Of a stretch of DNA of 64,000 nt, positions 8,065 through 15,878 are shown one piece after another; position 1 is the first letter of the stretch, and every line of letters begins with the position of its first letter. A program made the translations under genes and the position numbers. Source of the stretch: Aequorivita antarctica (GTDB taxonomy: Bacteria; Bacteroidota; Bacteroidia; Flavobacteriales; Flavobacteriaceae); the NCBI RefSeq assembly GCF_007997155.1, contig NZ_VORT01000003.1:327388-391387 (forward strand). The letters run 5' to 3'. A model generated the notes under the pieces. It ran no database searches. It was not told the origin of the DNA and saw only the letters and a program-made list of their open reading frames with translations.

Positions 8065-9168
8065 ATGAAGGAACGGTCAAAGAAAATATTTAGAATATTT
8101 ATTGGGGTTATGGCAATCAGCCTTCTGGTTGCTTGCTCTTCAAATGACCCAGACCCAATTGATCCCGGTGAGGACTATATACCCACACCAAAACCGTTGA
8201 CCGTTCCTCCAATTTTTGAACAATTTTTACCCCAACCATTCATTCCTGCTGATAATCCACAAACTGTGGAAGGAATAGCGTTGGGAAGAAAATTATTTTA
8301 CGACCCAATCCTTTCTGGCGATGGGACACAAGCTTGTGCTTCCTGCCATAAGCCGAGCAATTCCTTTACAGATGAAAATCAATTCAGCATAGGTATTGAC
8401 GGTTTTGAAGGCACTCGCAATTCTATGCCGCTCTACAATATGGCTTGGAATACAAACAGCAAATTTTTCTGGGACGGCCGCGCTATAAGTATTGAAGACC
8501 AAGCACTTGGCCCCGTAGAAAACCCCATAGAAATGCACAATACATGGGAGAATGCCGTGGCAAGCTTGCAGAGCAGCAGTGCATATCCCGAACTTTTCAA
8601 CAAAGCTTTTGGAACTAGCAATATCACCAAAGAATTGACCACAAAAGCAATCGCACAGTTTGAGCGCACCCTTATTTCCGCCAATTCACCTTTTGATCGG
8701 TATTTATTGGGTGAAAATTCATTGACACCTCAAGAAATAAATGGTTTTGCTATTTTTATGGATGAAGCTCGCGGAGACTGCTTTCATTGCCATGGAAATG
8801 AATTTAGCCCTTTGTGGACAGATAATATTTTTCACAACAACGGACTGGACCCTATTATTACAGACAAAGGCTTGGGAAATGTAACAGGAGATCCAAATGA
8901 TGACGGCAAGTTTAAATCACCTTCTTTAAGAAATCTAGCTTACACCGCGCCATACATGCACGATGGCCGCTTTGCAACTTTAGATGACGTAATAAACCAT
9001 TATAGTGAAGGTCTTGTTTATTCCAGAACCATAGACCCCTTAATGAAAGCTGTTTCAAGAGGTGGTGTGCATTTGACTGAACCTGACAAAGCAGACCTAA
9101 AAGCCTTCTTACTTTCACTTTCAGATCCTTCATTTATAAACAATCCAGATTTTCAAGACCCCAATTAA
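8065..9168 (+). CDS. MbnH-like di-heme cytochrome c peroxidase
   Basis: A 367-aa lipoprotein (Cys24, ISLLVAC) of the CcpA/MauG/MbnH superfamily. It has two heme-binding motifs: CASCH at 91-95, preceded by GRKLFYDPILSGDG, and CFHCH at 239-243. The GTRNSMPLYN and FKSPSLRNLAYTAPYMHDGRF segments are family hallmarks. In MbnP/MbnH systems this enzyme uses a high-valent di-heme state to convert a Trp of MbnP to kynurenine; gene adjacency and a 10-base gap support that pairing. A plain peroxidase role cannot be excluded. Last gene of the operon. Confidence 0.85.
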   Translation: MKERSKKIFRIFIGVMAISLLVACSSNDPDPIDPGEDYIPTPKPLTVPPIFEQFLPQPFIPADNPQTVEGIALGRKLFYDPILSGDGTQACASCHKPSNSFTDENQFSIGIDGFEGTRNSMPLYNMAWNTNSKFFWDGRAISIEDQALGPVENPIEMHNTWENAVASLQSSSAYPELFNKAFGTSNITKELTTKAIAQFERTLISANSPFDRYLLGENSLTPQEINGFAIFMDEARGDCFHCHGNEFSPLWTDNIFHNNGLDPIITDKGLGNVTGDPNDDGKFKSPSLRNLAYTAPYMHDGRFATLDDVINHYSEGLVYSRTIDPLMKAVSRGGVHLTEPDKADLKAFLLSLSDPSFINNPDFQDPN

Positions 9169-9225
9169 GCTTTTTTTCTTTTCAAACACTTCAATTTCCA
9201 AATAAAACCACTCTGTTAATTATTG

Positions 9226-9253
9226 TTTAAAACTATAGTTCAATAGTTTTAAA
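9226..9253. promoter_or_regulatory. Inverted repeat upstream of the suf operon
   Basis: TTTAAAACTA (9226-9235) is matched by its exact reverse complement TAGTTTTAAA (9244-9253) around an 8-nt spacer whose outer bases also pair, giving 11-bp arms. It lies about 40 bases upstream of the candidate -7 box of sufA. No T-tract follows, so an operator is somewhat more likely than a terminator for the preceding operon. I know of no matching regulator motif. Confidence 0.35.
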
Positions 9254-9289
9254 ATCCCACTTAGGTATGGTTAAAAATACTATTTGATG

Positions 9290-9297
9290 TATATTTG
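9290..9297 (+). promoter_or_regulatory. Candidate -7 box of the suf operon
   Basis: TATATTTG is an exact match to TAnnTTTG and lies 26 bases before the sufA start codon, implying a leader of about 20 nt. The -33 region is degenerate (TATGG/TTAAA), which would fit a regulated promoter. Confidence 0.4.
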
Positions 9298-9323
9298 CCA
9301 TCTAATTTAGAATTAATCTACAT

Positions 9324-9653
9324 ATGATTAAAGTAAGTGAAAGTGCAAAAACCAAGATAGCGCAACTGATGGCCGAGGAAGGTTTTAACATTGCGGTAGA
9401 TTATGTTCGCGTGGGCGTAAAAAGCGGTGGATGTTCCGGTTTAAGCTACGAGCTGAAATTTGATCACAGTCTGGGTGAAAACGATAAACTTTTTGAAGAA
9501 GAGCATGTGAAAATTGCTGTGGACAAAAAAAGCTTTTTGTACCTAGTGGGAACAACTTTAGAGTTCAGTGGTGGACTTAACGGAAAAGGGTTTGTTTTCA
9601 ACAATCCCAACGCAAATCGCACTTGTGGTTGCGGAGAATCTTTTTCACTTTAA
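9324..9653 (+). CDS. sufA: A-type Fe-S carrier protein SufA/IscA
   Basis: Receives or delivers iron-sulfur clusters to client proteins in the cytoplasm. The 109-aa length and the three invariant cysteines (Cys37 in SGGCSGLSYE, Cys101 and Cys103 in RTCGCGESFS) define an A-type carrier. It is the first gene of the operon and stops 7 bases before sufB. An exact -7 box lies upstream. The exact subtype (SufA, IscA or ErpA) is not separable by eye; the operon context favours SufA. Confidence 0.9.
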   Translation: MIKVSESAKTKIAQLMAEEGFNIAVDYVRVGVKSGGCSGLSYELKFDHSLGENDKLFEEEHVKIAVDKKSFLYLVGTTLEFSGGLNGKGFVFNNPNANRTCGCGESFSL

Positions 9654-9660
9654 AACATAA

Positions 9661-11115
9661 ATGAGGATGAGCAAGTATACTGAAGATGATTTAAAAAAAG
9701 AACTTGAAACCAAAGAATACGAATATGGTTTCTACACCGATATAGAATCTGACACTTTTCCCGTTGGACTGAACGAAGATATAGTCCGTGCTATTTCCAA
9801 AAAGAAAGAAGAGCCTGAATGGATGACCGAATGGCGCTTGGAGGCTTTCCGTTATTGGTTAGAAATGGCGGAACCGGATTGGGCAAATGTGCATTATGAA
9901 AAGCCTGATTTTCAAAACATTTCTTATTATTCAGCTCCAAATAAAAAACCAAAATATGACAGTATTGATGAAGTAGATCCAGAACTTTTGGATACCTTCA
10001 AAAGACTTGGAATTTCTTTAGACGAACAGAAGAAACTAGCTGGTGTCGCTGTAGATATTGTAATGGATTCTGTTTCTGTAGCAACTACTTTTAAAAAAAC
10101 CTTAGCGGAAAAAGGAATTATTTTTTGTTCCATTTCCGAAGCCATAAGGGAGCATCCTGAATTGGTCAAAAAATATATAGGCACCGTGGTACCGAAACGT
10201 GACAATTATTATGCAGCTTTGAACAGCGCCGTTTTTAGTGATGGTTCGTTTTGCTACATTCCAAAAGGTGTTCGTTGCCCAATGGAGCTTTCAACTTATT
10301 TCCGTATTAACCAGGGAGGGACTGGGCAATTTGAAAGAACATTATTGATTGCAGACGAAGGAAGCTATGTAAGTTATCTGGAAGGCTGCACTGCTCCAAG
10401 TCGCGACGAAAATCAACTGCATGCTGCAGTAGTTGAACTGATAGCAATGGACAATGCTGAAATTAAATATTCAACAGTACAAAACTGGTATCCAGGTGAC
10501 AAAAATGGAAAAGGCGGCGTTTACAATTTTGTGACCAAAAGAGGAATTTGTGAAAATGGAGCAAAAATTTCATGGACTCAAGTAGAAACTGGAAGTGCCG
10601 TTACATGGAAATACCCAAGTTGTGTGCTGAAAGGCGACAACTCTATTGGCGAGTTCTACTCCATAGCTGTTACTAACAATTTTCAGCAGGCCGATACGGG
10701 AACTAAAATGATTCATATTGGGAAGAACACCCGAAGTACAATCATATCAAAAGGTATTTCAGCTGGTAATTCACAAAACAGCTATCGCGGATTGGTGAAA
10801 ATTATGCCAAATGCAGACAATGCCCGGAACTTTTCGCAGTGTGATTCCTTATTAATGGGGAACAGTTGTGGCGCCCACACTTTCCCATATATTGAGGTAA
10901 AAAACAAAACCGCGCAAATAGAACACGAAGCTACTACCAGCAAGATTGGGGAGGACCAAATTTTTTATTGCAACCAACGCGGTATTGAAACTGAAAAAGC
11001 AATCGCTTTGATAGTGAACGGTTTCAGTAAAGAAGTGTTAAATAAGCTGCCCATGGAGTTTGCCGTGGAAGCACAGAAATTATTAGAAATAAGCCTTGAA
11101 GGCTCTGTAGGTTAA
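9661..11115 (+). CDS. sufB: Fe-S cluster assembly scaffold SufB
   Basis: Core scaffold of the SufBC2D complex on which Fe-S clusters are built. The 484-aa protein shows the SufB family blocks: N-terminal [19 protein letters not shown], then [36 protein letters not shown] and, in the C-terminal beta-helix, [16 protein letters not shown] followed by [13 protein letters not shown]. Two in-frame ATGs (9661 and 9667) are possible starts; homologues usually begin at the sequence that follows the second. It sits 7 bases after sufA. Confidence 0.95.
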   Translation: MRMSKYTEDDLKKELETKEYEYGFYTDIESDTFPVGLNEDIVRAISKKKEEPEWMTEWRLEAFRYWLEMAEPDWANVHYEKPDFQNISYYSAPNKKPKYDSIDEVDPELLDTFKRLGISLDEQKKLAGVAVDIVMDSVSVATTFKKTLAEKGIIFCSISEAIREHPELVKKYIGTVVPKRDNYYAALNSAVFSDGSFCYIPKGVRCPMELSTYFRINQGGTGQFERTLLIADEGSYVSYLEGCTAPSRDENQLHAAVVELIAMDNAEIKYSTVQNWYPGDKNGKGGVYNFVTKRGICENGAKISWTQVETGSAVTWKYPSCVLKGDNSIGEFYSIAVTNNFQQADTGTKMIHIGKNTRSTIISKGISAGNSQNSYRGLVKIMPNADNARNFSQCDSLLMGNSCGAHTFPYIEVKNKTAQIEHEATTSKIGEDQIFYCNQRGIETEKAIALIVNGFSKEVLNKLPMEFAVEAQKLLEISLEGSVG

Positions 11116-11125
11116 AAGAATCAAC

Positions 11126-11153
11126 CCTTTCTTGGTTTGAAACCCCAGAAAGG
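11126..11153 (+). other. Intra-operon hairpin downstream of sufB
   Basis: CCTTTCT (11126-11132) pairs with AGAAAGG (11147-11153), extended by GG/CC inside the loop. There is no T-run after it, so it is more likely an mRNA-stability or processing hairpin between sufB and the downstream genes than a full terminator. Confidence 0.3.
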
Positions 11154-11187
11154 TCCTAAATATTCATTCTAAATCAAACTATTAATT

Positions 11188-11595
11188 ATGAAAAAAACCA
11201 TTTTGTTGCTAATGCTTTCAGTAGCAATTTTTTCTTGTAAAAATTCAGAAGAGAAAAACACGGAAACCGAGGAAACAACTGTTGAAAATGTACAAAAAAT
11301 ACAAGCTTACAAAGGAGATTTTATAAGTTCCGACGGAGCGCTGGTACTAATGGGCCCCAATTATATTTATGGAGTTAAGCGAGACTTGCTTTCCGAAGGA
11401 CTCTCAAAACAGGTAGCGGCAATTAAAAAAAACGATTTTGATATGGTTGGCGTCATTGTTAAAGGAATAGTTTCCAAGAATACTGACAAAGAAAGCGAAT
11501 GGGAAGAGATAATAACAATCACAGAAATTATGAGGATTGCCGATAAACCTTCCGAAATAGATATTAAATTAAACGAAACAGAAAAGAAGAATTAA
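11188..11595 (+). CDS. Uncharacterised lipoprotein inside the suf operon
   Basis: A 135-aa lipoprotein: signal peptide and lipobox (SVAIFSC, Cys17), an acidic Glu/Thr-rich linker, then a compact domain of about 85 residues (KGDFISSDGALVLMGPNYIYG ... GVIVKGIVSK ... EEIITITEIM) that looks like a small beta-barrel or OB-like fold. I cannot assign a family. It lies between sufB and sufC and ends exactly at the base before the sufC start codon, so it is translationally adjacent to a cytoplasmic ATPase gene although its own product is exported. Confidence 0.75.
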   Translation: MKKTILLLMLSVAIFSCKNSEEKNTETEETTVENVQKIQAYKGDFISSDGALVLMGPNYIYGVKRDLLSEGLSKQVAAIKKNDFDMVGVIVKGIVSKNTDKESEWEEIITITEIMRIADKPSEIDIKLNETEKKN

Positions 11596-12345
11596 ATGTT
11601 AAAAATTAAAGATTTATACGCCGGACTAGAAGGAAAAGATATACTGCAAGGCATCAATCTTGAAGTAAAAGCGGGCGAAGTCCACGCAATAATGGGACCC
11701 AACGGTTCCGGTAAAAGTACATTGGCTTCGGTTGTCGCTGGCAAAGATGAATATGAAGTAACTCGTGGTTACATCACTTTTGAAAACGAGGACATTTCTG
11801 ACTTGGATCCCGAAGAAAGAGCTCACAAAGGCATCTTTCTTTCATTCCAATATCCTGTAGAAATTCCAGGTGTTTCGGTGACCAACTTCATCAAAACCGC
11901 AATTAATGAAACTAGAAAAGCAAAAGGACAAGCAGATATGCCAGCTGCAGAAATGCTTAAAATGATAAGGGAGAAGGCCGATATGCTGGAGATTGATCGC
12001 AAGTTTCTTTCACGCTCTTTAAACGAAGGTTTTTCTGGTGGCGAAAAGAAACGTAACGAAATTTTCCAAATGGCAATGCTAGAACCTAAATTAGCAATCC
12101 TTGACGAAACCGATTCTGGATTGGATATTGATGCTTTAAAAATAGTTGCAAACGGAGTAAACAAATTGAAAAGTGAAGACAACGCAGTTCTATTAATTAC
12201 ACACTATCAGCGTCTTTTAGACTATATAGTTCCAGATTTTGTACACGTATTGATGAACGGAAAAATAGTAAAGTCCGGCAGCAAGGAACTTGCATACGAG
12301 CTTGAAGAAAAAGGATACGATTGGATTAAAGAAGAATTGGTTTAA
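11596..12345 (+). CDS. sufC: Fe-S cluster assembly ATPase SufC
   Basis: ABC-type ATPase that drives conformational change of the SufBC2D scaffold; soluble, not a transporter. The 249 aa contain Walker A (MGPNGSGKST, about 32-41), the Q-loop FLSFQYP, an ABC signature (SGGEKKR), Walker B followed by the SufC-specific acidic stretch ILDETDSGLD, and the switch His in ITHYQR. Length is normal. The ATG follows the stop of the lipoprotein gene with no gap. The four-helix-bundle cassette follows. Confidence 0.96.
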   Translation: MLKIKDLYAGLEGKDILQGINLEVKAGEVHAIMGPNGSGKSTLASVVAGKDEYEVTRGYITFENEDISDLDPEERAHKGIFLSFQYPVEIPGVSVTNFIKTAINETRKAKGQADMPAAEMLKMIREKADMLEIDRKFLSRSLNEGFSGGEKKRNEIFQMAMLEPKLAILDETDSGLDIDALKIVANGVNKLKSEDNAVLLITHYQRLLDYIVPDFVHVLMNGKIVKSGSKELAYELEEKGYDWIKEELV

Positions 12346-12351
12346 ATATTT

Positions 12352-12386
12352 GTTTCTGGTTTTTTGTTTCAAGTTTCTGGTTGGTT
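12352..12386 (+). repeat. Heptad repeat array, left flank of the S23-type gene
   Basis: Five consecutive 7-nt units: GTTTCTG, GTTTTTT, GTTTCAA, GTTTCTG, GTTGGTT. The register is exact over 35 bases. The array begins 6 bases after the sufC stop codon and ends 15 bases before the four-helix-bundle ORF. The same units recur inverted on the other side of that ORF. Confidence 0.75.
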
Positions 12387-12401
12387 AAAAATTAAAAATT
12401 T

Positions 12402-12791
12402 ATGGCAACAATTGAACGGTTTGAGGATTTAGATATTTGTAAAGAAGCAAGACTTCTTTACAAAGAAATAATTCTGCTTTCAAGAAATACTGAACTAAAA
12501 GCCGATTACAAACTAAAAGATCAAATAAAAGGTTCATCGGGTTCAGTAATGGACAATATAGCAGAAGGATTTGAACAGGATGGAAACAAGGAATTCAGAC
12601 AATTTTTATCAATCGCAAAAGGTTCAGCTGGAGAATCCCGCTCTCAATTATACAGAGTTTTCGATTCAGATTATATTTCCGAAGAAGAACTATCCTCTTT
12701 GGCAGACACATATTTGAGCCTGAGTAAGAGAATAGCAAACTTTATCATCTATTTAAATAAAAATGAATTTAAAGGAAACAAGTTCAAATAA
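12402..12791 (+). CDS. Four-helix bundle protein (S23 / 23S rRNA IVS family)
   Basis: A 129-aa, mostly helical, charged protein with the S23 family pattern: an N-terminal FEDLDICKEARLLYKE block, then DYKLKDQIKGSSGSVMDNIAEGFEQ (about 44-69, with the invariant N-I-A-E-G), then FRQFLSIAKGSAGESRSQL and a C-terminal helix around SKRIANFIIYL. Members form pentameric four-helix bundles; some, such as Avd, work with diversity-generating retroelements, but no reverse transcriptase is nearby. The function is unknown in this setting. Neighbours on both sides are core suf genes, and the stop codon lies inside the right-hand heptad array. Confidence 0.88.
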   Translation: MATIERFEDLDICKEARLLYKEIILLSRNTELKADYKLKDQIKGSSGSVMDNIAEGFEQDGNKEFRQFLSIAKGSAGESRSQLYRVFDSDYISEEELSSLADTYLSLSKRIANFIIYLNKNEFKGNKFK

Positions 12792-12820
12792 CTTGTAACC
12801 TGAAACAAGAAACTTGAAAC
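12786..12820 (-). repeat. Heptad repeat array, right flank (inverted)
   Basis: Read on the minus strand from 12820 downward: GTTTCAA, GTTTCTT, GTTTCAG, GTTACAA, GTTATTT. These are five units in exact 7-nt register, the same family as the left array but inverted. The array overlaps the stop codon of the four-helix-bundle gene (12789-12791) and ends 10 bases before sufD. Confidence 0.75.
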
Positions 12821-12830
12821 AAGAATTTTC

Positions 12831-14144
12831 ATGAGTTTTAAAGACAAATTATTATCATCATACATAGCTCTCGAAGATTATTTGGAGTTTGATTCGCCCT
12901 TACATGAGTTGCGAAACAACGCCATTAAAATTTTTGAGGAAAAAGGATTTCCAACAAAAAAGGAAGAAGCCTGGAAATATACATCGCTTAATTCATTACT
13001 GAAACCCGATTACTGTGTCTTTTCAAACAAGGAACGAAATGTAGAATTGAAAAATGTACGCAAGTACTTCCTTCACGAAATAGATACCTATAAACTTGTT
13101 TTTGTGGATGGTGTTTACAACTCTTTTCTTTCGGAAACCACGCACGATTCGTTGGATGTCTGCTTGATGTCTGCCGCTTTGAACAAAAGCAAATACAAAC
13201 CCATTATTGAAACCTATTTCAATAAAATAGCAAAAAGCGATAGTTTAACTGCGCTAAATACAGCTTTCACGAAAGAAGGTGCATACATTCACATTCCGGC
13301 GCACAAAGAAGTTGAAAAACCTATTGAAATAATCAATTTTTCAACTGGAAATGAGGCTTCGATGTTCCTTCAACCCAGAAACTTAATTGTTGTTGGCGAA
13401 AACGCACATGTTCAAATCATAGAGCGTCACCAAAGCCTTTCCAGCAATGAAGTTTTGACCAATTCGGTTACCGAAATTTTTGCAGAGAAACGCGCTTATG
13501 TAGACTACTACAAAATTCAAACCGATGAAGCAACCGCTTCATTGATTGACAATACCTATATTTCGCAACAACGCGATACGGTTTGTCGCGTACACACCTT
13601 CGCCTTTGGCGGAAATTTGGTTCGAAACAACCTCAACTTTTATCAAAAAGGTGAAAACTGCGATTCTACCCTGAAAGGAATTACCATCCTTAAAGGCAAA
13701 CAGCATGTTGACCACAACACTTTAGTACACCACATTGCACCAAACTGCGAGAGCCATCAAGATTACAAAGGGCTTTTTGCAGAATCGTCCACAGGCGTTT
13801 TCAATGGAAAGATAGTTGTTGAAAAAGATGCCCAAAAAACTGATGCTTTTCAGCAGAACAATAATATTCTTATTGACGATAAAGCCACAATCAACGCCAA
13901 GCCACAGTTGGAAATTTTTGCAGACGATGTAAAATGCTCCCACGGTTGTACCATCGGCCAGTTTGACGAAGACGCTTTATTCTACCTCCGTAGCCGTGGA
14001 ATTGGGCTTAAAGAAGCACGCGCTTTGTTGATGTACGCCTTCGCAAACACCGTCTTGGAAAGTGTAAAAATTCCCGAATTGAAGATGCGGATCAACAAGC
14101 TTATTGCCAATAAAATTGGGGTTAGCTTGGGGTTTGATCTTTAA
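12831..14144 (+). CDS. sufD: Fe-S cluster assembly protein SufD
   Basis: Partner of SufB in the SufBC2D scaffold. The 437-aa protein has the N-terminal helical region with KKEEAWKYTSL, and the C-terminal parallel beta-helix with GKIVVEKDAQKTDAFQQNNN and CSHGCTIGQFDEDALFYLRSRG, both diagnostic of SufD. It starts 10 bases after the right heptad array, so its transcription from the suf promoter must run through the inserted cassette. It stops 10 bases before sufS. Confidence 0.95.
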   Translation: MSFKDKLLSSYIALEDYLEFDSPLHELRNNAIKIFEEKGFPTKKEEAWKYTSLNSLLKPDYCVFSNKERNVELKNVRKYFLHEIDTYKLVFVDGVYNSFLSETTHDSLDVCLMSAALNKSKYKPIIETYFNKIAKSDSLTALNTAFTKEGAYIHIPAHKEVEKPIEIINFSTGNEASMFLQPRNLIVVGENAHVQIIERHQSLSSNEVLTNSVTEIFAEKRAYVDYYKIQTDEATASLIDNTYISQQRDTVCRVHTFAFGGNLVRNNLNFYQKGENCDSTLKGITILKGKQHVDHNTLVHHIAPNCESHQDYKGLFAESSTGVFNGKIVVEKDAQKTDAFQQNNNILIDDKATINAKPQLEIFADDVKCSHGCTIGQFDEDALFYLRSRGIGLKEARALLMYAFANTVLESVKIPELKMRINKLIANKIGVSLGFDL

Positions 14145-14154
14145 AATCACTCTT

Positions 14155-15372
14155 ATGTCGTTTGATGTTCAAAAAATACGAAATGATTTCCCAATCCTTT
14201 CCCGAGAGGTAAATGGCTATCCACTGGTATATTTGGACAATGCCGCAACTTCGCAAAAACCGAAGCAGGTTATTGATTGCATTGTGGATTATTACAGTAA
14301 TTACAACGCAAACATTCACCGCGGCGTACATACGCTTTCGCAGGAAGCAACGGATGCTTATGAAGCTTCTCGTAAAAAAATTCAAACACATTTTAACGCG
14401 AAGGAAGCCTACGAAATGATTTTCACCGCAGGTACAACCCACGGAATAAATCTTGTTGCAAACGGTTTTTCTGAAATTCTAAAAAAGGACGACGAAATAA
14501 TTGTTTCAGCAATGGAACACCATAGTAATATTGTGCCGTGGCAAATGCTTTGTGAAAAAACGGGAGCTATTTTGAGGGTGATTCCGATGAATGAAGAAGG
14601 CGTTTTGATTATGGAGGAATATGAAAAATTGCTTTCCAAAAAGACGAAACTTGTTTTTGTAAACCATATTTCAAACGCATTGGGAACCATTAATCCGATT
14701 GACGAGATTATTGCAAAAGCACATGAAGTTGGAGCAGCAGTCCTGGTTGACGGGGCACAATCCTGTTCCCATATAAAACCGGATCTTCAAAAACTAGATG
14801 TAGATTTCTTCGTCACCTCAGCCCACAAAATGTGCGGGCCAACTGGTGTTGGGATTCTTTATATGAAAGAGGAATGGGGCAACAAACTTCCGCCCTACCA
14901 AGGCGGCGGCGAGATGATTGCGGAAGTGACTTTCGAAAAAACCACTTATGCGGGACTTCCACATAAATTTGAAGCGGGAACGCCCAATATTTGTGGCGGA
15001 ATTGCCTTTGGCGCAGCCATAGACTATCTTAACGATATTGGTTTTGAAGCCATTGAAAAGCACGAAAACGAACTTTTAAAATATGCCACCGAAAAACTGT
15101 TGGAAATAGAAGGTATGAAAATTTACGGGACGGGACCTGATAAAACCTCAGTGGTTTCTTTCAATATTGAAGGAATTCATCCCTATGATATTGGAACAAT
15201 TGTTGACAAACTTGGAATTGCTGTGCGTACAGGCCACCACTGCGCCCAACCCATTATGGATTTTTATAAAATTCCCGGAACTGTTCGCGCTTCTTTCGCC
15301 TTTTACAATACTTTGGAAGAAGTAGATGCTTTGGTAAATGCCGTAAAAAAAGCTAAAATGATGTTAAGTTAA
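14155..15372 (+). CDS. sufS: Cysteine desulfurase SufS
   Basis: PLP enzyme that takes sulfur from L-cysteine as an enzyme-bound persulfide and hands it to SufE. The 405 aa include the PLP-binding Lys225 (TSAHKMCGPTG), the aspartate/glutamine pair in LVDGAQS, and the persulfide Cys363 in the group II motif RTGHHCAQPIM. The frame extends 17 codons upstream inside sufD, but the ATG at 14155 starts the usual MSFDVQKIRNDFP. sufE lies one small gene downstream. Confidence 0.96.
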   Translation: MSFDVQKIRNDFPILSREVNGYPLVYLDNAATSQKPKQVIDCIVDYYSNYNANIHRGVHTLSQEATDAYEASRKKIQTHFNAKEAYEMIFTAGTTHGINLVANGFSEILKKDDEIIVSAMEHHSNIVPWQMLCEKTGAILRVIPMNEEGVLIMEEYEKLLSKKTKLVFVNHISNALGTINPIDEIIAKAHEVGAAVLVDGAQSCSHIKPDLQKLDVDFFVTSAHKMCGPTGVGILYMKEEWGNKLPPYQGGGEMIAEVTFEKTTYAGLPHKFEAGTPNICGGIAFGAAIDYLNDIGFEAIEKHENELLKYATEKLLEIEGMKIYGTGPDKTSVVSFNIEGIHPYDIGTIVDKLGIAVRTGHHCAQPIMDFYKIPGTVRASFAFYNTLEEVDALVNAVKKAKMMLS

Positions 15373-15428
15373 CCAATCAATCTAAGTTAAAACTTGAACT
15401 TTGATTGTTCATCTTTAAAACATAAATT

Positions 15429-15869
15429 ATGAAAACACTTGCCACATTATCATTATTAATATTTGCAGTAATCTTTACAGGGTGCGACGAAACCAAAAAA
15501 GTAATTGACGTTGCCGGAAACGTGCAACTAACAGGGAGTTATACTGTTTCCGCAATAAATGGAAAGAAATTAGTAAACACCACAAACCCAACTTTTACAC
15601 TGTCTGCTTTGGACAACTCCTTCCGTGGAACAACGGGCTGTAATTCAGTATTTGGAAATTACACTCTTGATCTTTACAGCATCAGTTTTGGCGATTTAGC
15701 AGTTAGCGAAAAGATGTGTATGGACAAAAACATTATGAAATCTGAACGAGATTTTTTAGATGCATTAAAAAACACTGGTTCGTATGCTTTGAATAATGGC
15801 GTTCTAACGTTTTATTCAAAAACTGACAGAAGTGTGCTGATCAGTGCAACCAAAGACACGAATAATTAA
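15429..15869 (+). CDS. META-domain lipoprotein (HslJ-like) in the suf operon
   Basis: A 146-aa lipoprotein with lipobox Cys19 (AVIFTGC) and one META domain. The pattern GSYTVSAINGKKL ... PTFTLSALDNSFRGTTGCNSVFGNYTL ... MCMDKNIMKSERDFLDAL is typical of META/HslJ proteins, where the N-G-x-x-G-C-N core and the M-x-C-x-D-x-x-x-M-x-x-E segment are conserved. Roles reported for the family are general envelope stress or resistance; none is established here. It is the second exported lipoprotein placed among suf genes, 9 bases ahead of sufE. A short imperfect hairpin (15374-15407) lies between sufS and this gene. Confidence 0.85.
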   Translation: MKTLATLSLLIFAVIFTGCDETKKVIDVAGNVQLTGSYTVSAINGKKLVNTTNPTFTLSALDNSFRGTTGCNSVFGNYTLDLYSISFGDLAVSEKMCMDKNIMKSERDFLDALKNTGSYALNNGVLTFYSKTDRSVLISATKDTNN

Positions 15870-15878
15870 AAAGAGTAT

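Larger units (their letters stand above)
12352..12825 (+). mobile_element. Candidate IVS-like cassette: S23-type ORF between inverted heptad arrays
   Basis: The unit comprises the left array, one 129-aa ORF and the inverted right array, and separates sufC from sufD. 12364-12378 is an exact reverse complement of 12808-12822 (15 bp), extendable by three more pairs outward (one G-U) to about 18. In RNA the two arrays could pair and close a loop of about 430 nt that holds the ORF. The S23 protein family was first described inside 23S rRNA intervening sequences, which have this same plan. No transposase, integrase or target duplication is visible, so mobility is inferred only. Confidence 0.4.

Noticed and set aside
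7218..9168. Methanobactin biosynthesis operon
   Set aside because: Only the MbnP and MbnH families are present; no mbnA precursor, mbnB/C or transporter genes.
12402..12791. Avd-type accessory protein of a diversity-generating retroelement
   Set aside because: The fold family is shared, but there is no reverse transcriptase, template repeat or variable repeat anywhere in the window.
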